A stretch of 8,288 nt of DNA from Christensenellaceae bacterium (lineage in GTDB: Bacteria; Bacillota; Clostridia; Christensenellales; Aristaeellaceae), in NCBI GenBank assembly GCA_020025205.1, contig JAHHSO010000046.1, positions 1 to 8,288 on the forward strand. The letters are read 5' to 3'. The notes beneath the pieces were generated by a model, which saw nothing but the letters and a program-made list of their open reading frames with translations, was not told where the DNA came from and made no database searches. Positions 6,920 through 8,288 of this stretch are shown here, one piece after another (positions within the stretch are counted from its first letter, which is position 1; each line of letters opens with the position of its first letter). The translations under genes and the position numbers were made by a program.

Positions 6920-6954
6920 TTTTTTACTGAATTGTGCATCCATTTTCCGCTCAT

Positions 6955-6974
6955 ACAGTCGCGTTTTTACGCAT
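6955..6974. repeat. Direct repeat copy 2, ACAGTCGC-N8-GCAT
   Basis: The upstream partner (relative to the minus-strand operon) of the element at 6900-6919. Its N8 contains part of the small dyad GCGT-TTTT-ACGC (6961-6972). GCATCCATT at 6971-6979 recurs exactly at 6936-6944, adding a second short direct repeat in the same region. A regulatory role is inferred only from position and spacing. Confidence 0.4.
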
Positions 6975-6987
6975 CCATTCAGGCAAC

Positions 6988-7022
6988 AAAAAAAGATCCT
7001 TCCATGTAATAGAAGGATCTTT
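6988..7022 (-). terminator. Intrinsic terminator of the SDR gene
   Basis: A perfect 11-bp stem (6992-7002 against 7012-7022) with a 9-nt loop begins 10 bp after the SDR stop codon. On the minus strand it is followed by a T-run (A-run at 6988-6994). It separates the SDR transcript from the GH2-symporter operon. Confidence 0.93.
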
Positions 7023-7032
7023 CGCATCAAAA

Positions 7033-7776
7033 TTACGCCTGTGCAGCGCCGTCCACAGAAAGGACTTCGCCCGTCACGTAGCTGGCCAAATCACTTGCCA
7101 GGAAAAGGAATGCATTGGCCACTTCCTGCGGCTCGCCCATGCGGCCCATCGGAATCGGAGCGCAGATGCGCTTGACCATTTCTTCCGGCAGAGCAGCAAC
7201 CATATCCGTGCGGGTAACACCCGGGGCAACCGCATTGACACGAATATTATCATGACCAAGCTCGCGCGCCAAGCTCTTGGTGAGGCCGTTGACAGCAAAT
7301 TTGCTCGTCGGATAGCCAACGCCAGACGGCTGACCATAGAGGCTGACCATAGAGCTGGTGTTAAGAATCACACCGCCGCCCTGTGCTTTCATGATCGGCG
7401 CAACCGCACGGCAGCCGTTGAATACAGCGTTTACATTCAGATCCATGATACGCTGGAATGCCTTGGGATCATACTCGTACAGAGACTCTCTGGCAGAAAT
7501 GCCCGCGTTGTTCACCAGAATATCCAAACGGCCGAAATGCTCTTTTACCTGATTGACAGCCGCTTCAACAGCCTCATAATCAGCCAAATCCGGGGACAGC
7601 CCCATCACATTCCACTCAGGATTCTCAGCCTTAATCTTTTCAAGTGCTTTATTCACCGTCTCCTGACGGGAACCGAAGAGCGCAACAGACGCGCCGTTCT
7701 TCAAAAAGGTTTCAACGACTGAGAAACCAATACCACGTGTTCCGCCGGTTACAATAGCCACTTTTCCGTGAAGCAT
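7033..7776 (-). CDS. Short-chain dehydrogenase/reductase, BaiA-like (hydroxysteroid or 3-oxoacyl type)
   Basis: A 247-aa classical SDR that interconverts a secondary alcohol and a ketone with NAD(P)(H). Visible motifs are T10-GGTRGI-G17 (cofactor binding), N89-N-A-G92, and the catalytic set N114, S142, Y155 and K159 (YPTSK). The sequence resembles BaiA bile-acid 3alpha-hydroxysteroid dehydrogenases along its length, as recalled from the family: TGGTRGIGF, VFNG, GYPTSK, APGV..TDM, LFLASDLAS and SVDGA all match. However, the end of strand beta-2 reads FGSRQE with R37, where BaiA has an acidic GETQE, so NADP(H) preference is more likely here. FabG-type activity cannot be excluded. The start at 7776 has AAGGAGG 8 nt upstream. 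The gene is monocistronic, with its own promoter and terminator. Confidence 0.88.
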   Translation of the reverse strand: MLHGKVAIVTGGTRGIGFSVVETFLKNGASVALFGSRQETVNKALEKIKAENPEWNVMGLSPDLADYEAVEAAVNQVKEHFGRLDILVNNAGISARESLYEYDPKAFQRIMDLNVNAVFNGCRAVAPIMKAQGGGVILNTSSMVSLYGQPSGVGYPTSKFAVNGLTKSLARELGHDNIRVNAVAPGVTRTDMVAALPEEMVKRICAPIPMGRMGEPQEVANAFLFLASDLASYVTGEVLSVDGAAQA

Positions 7777-7802
7777 ATTAGACTCCTCCTTATGACATTT
7801 TG

Positions 7803-7823
7803 GTTCTTTTGTTCTAAAAGAAC
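7803..7823. promoter_or_regulatory. Palindrome in the SDR leader, candidate operator
   Basis: GTTCTTTT (7803-7810) and AAAAGAAC (7816-7823) form perfect 8-bp arms, and the 5-bp centre is GTTCT, repeating the start of the left arm. It lies at about +8 to +28 of the predicted SDR transcript, the same relative position as the palindrome in the GH2 leader but with an unrelated sequence. A repressor site is likelier than a terminator, because no T-run follows on the minus strand. Confidence 0.5.
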
Positions 7824-7837
7824 TTGTCTTTATGCTC

Positions 7838-7866
7838 AGTATATCACAAGTATTTTCAAATTTCAA
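7838..7866 (-). promoter_or_regulatory. Sigma-A-type promoter of the SDR gene
   Basis: On the minus strand TTGAAA (7861-7866) and TATACT (7838-7843) are 17 bp apart, and TGA precedes the -10, giving an extended -10 as well. The transcript start should be near 7831, about 55 nt before the ATG. This strong promoter indicates that the SDR is transcribed independently of the sigma-factor gene upstream. Confidence 0.75.
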
Positions 7867-7904
7867 GCTTAATCATTTTTATAACATTCTGTCACAGGCA
7901 GATT

Positions 7905-8288
7905 TTAATTTCCATGTTTTTCTCCGTTTTCAAAAATCCTCCTCAGTTCTTCCATGGCTTTCTTTTCAATTCTGGAAACATACGATCGTGAAATGCCAAG
8001 CTCTTTGGCCACCTCCTGCTGCGCATGCACTTTTCCATCCAAAAGCCCATACCGCATCTTGATGACCGTTTGCTCCCGTCCATGCAGTGCCTCTTCCACC
8101 AGTTTCCTGATTGCCTGCAGGCTCAAGCGCTTTTCAACTTCCCCATGCACCTCTGTGCCATCCGTCCCCAGCACATCTATCAGCGTAATTTCGTTGCCTT
8201 CCCCATCCATGCCAATAGGTTCCTGCAAAGACATTTCTCCCTTTCTCTTTTGACTTGCTCGAAGACACATGAGGATTTCATTTTCGAT
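7905..8288 (-). CDS. SigK-like sporulation sigma factor, C-terminal part (gene runs off the right edge)
   Basis: The visible 127 residues are the 3' part of an RNA polymerase sigma-70 family factor; the frame is open to the window edge and begins IENEILMCLRAS. This, EPIGMDGEGNEITLIDVLG and GISRSYVSRIEKKAMEEL match regions 3 to 4.2 of the mother-cell sporulation factor sigma-K, with sigma-E a somewhat poorer fit. The stretch AQQEVAKELGISRSYVSRIE is the region 4.2 helix-turn-helix that reads -35 elements. Regions 2.x, any pro-sequence and the point where some species carry a skin prophage insertion lie outside the window. The internal ATG at 8270 is not a start. No convincing terminator follows the stop; only weak hairpins are visible in 7870-7904. 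Confidence 0.88.
   Translation of the reverse strand: MENEILMCLRASQKRKGEMSLQEPIGMDGEGNEITLIDVLGTDGTEVHGEVEKRLSLQAIRKLVEEALHGREQTVIKMRYGLLDGKVHAQQEVAKELGISRSYVSRIEKKAMEELRRIFENGEKHGN

Noticed and set aside
6823..6954. N-terminal extension of the GH2 enzyme to 6954
   Set aside because: The extension would translate through the predicted promoter and the 20-bp palindrome, whereas AGGAGG sits 8 nt before the ATG at 6822.
7777..7866. N-terminal extension of the SDR by 30 residues
   Set aside because: It precedes the normal SDR start (MLHGKVAIVTGG) and overlaps the predicted promoter. AAGGAGG precedes the ATG at 7776.

Overview
The window reads as a chromosomal segment of a mid-GC, probably spore-forming Bacillota (Firmicutes), most plausibly a gut-type Clostridia or Erysipelotrichia relative. 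The grounds are strong AAGGAGG-type ribosome binding sites, intrinsic terminators, a TTG start codon, the 3' part of a sporulation sigma factor of the SigK/SigE type at the right edge, and gut-anaerobe gene content: a secreted flavinylated reductase, a GPH sugar symporter, a GH2 glycosidase and a BaiA-like SDR. No rRNA, tRNA, CRISPR array, insertion sequence or phage gene is visible.

Layout. (1) 1-1968, minus strand: an exported fumarate-reductase-superfamily flavoprotein with an FAD domain followed by a C-terminal FMN-binding domain, ended by a strong intrinsic terminator at 1-37. (2) 1969-2187: a divergent control region. The reductase promoter has a 19-bp -35/-10 spacer filled by the dyad CTCAAG-N3-CTTGAG, the classic layout of a MerR-activated promoter, and it interleaves with an ordinary 17-bp-spacer promoter for the divergent gene. 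(3) 2188-2997, plus strand: a MerR-family regulator with a large C-terminal ligand-binding-like domain. (4) 3043-3083: a probably bidirectional terminator between convergent genes. (5) 3101-6822, minus strand: a likely two-gene operon, GH2 glycosidase then GPH-family symporter, with its own upstream region (weak -35, extended -10, a 20-bp palindrome after the start site, and two spaced direct repeats). (6) 7033-7776, minus strand: a monocistronic SDR closely resembling BaiA-type hydroxysteroid dehydrogenases, with its own promoter, leader palindrome and terminator. (7) 7905-8288, minus strand: the C-terminal part of a SigK-like sigma factor.

How the genes may work together. The best-supported unit is the MerR regulator plus the exported reductase: a ligand sensed by the MerR protein would switch on a surface flavoenzyme that uses an external electron acceptor. 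The reductase lacks the His and Arg residues that grip fumarate-type carboxylates, so its acceptor is probably something else. Independently, the symporter would import a glycoside or glycoconjugate and the cytoplasmic GH2 enzyme would hydrolyse it. The SDR could act on a released alcohol, ketone or steroid. A joint glycoconjugate or steroid pathway is possible, but the three units have separate promoters and terminators, so only proximity supports it.
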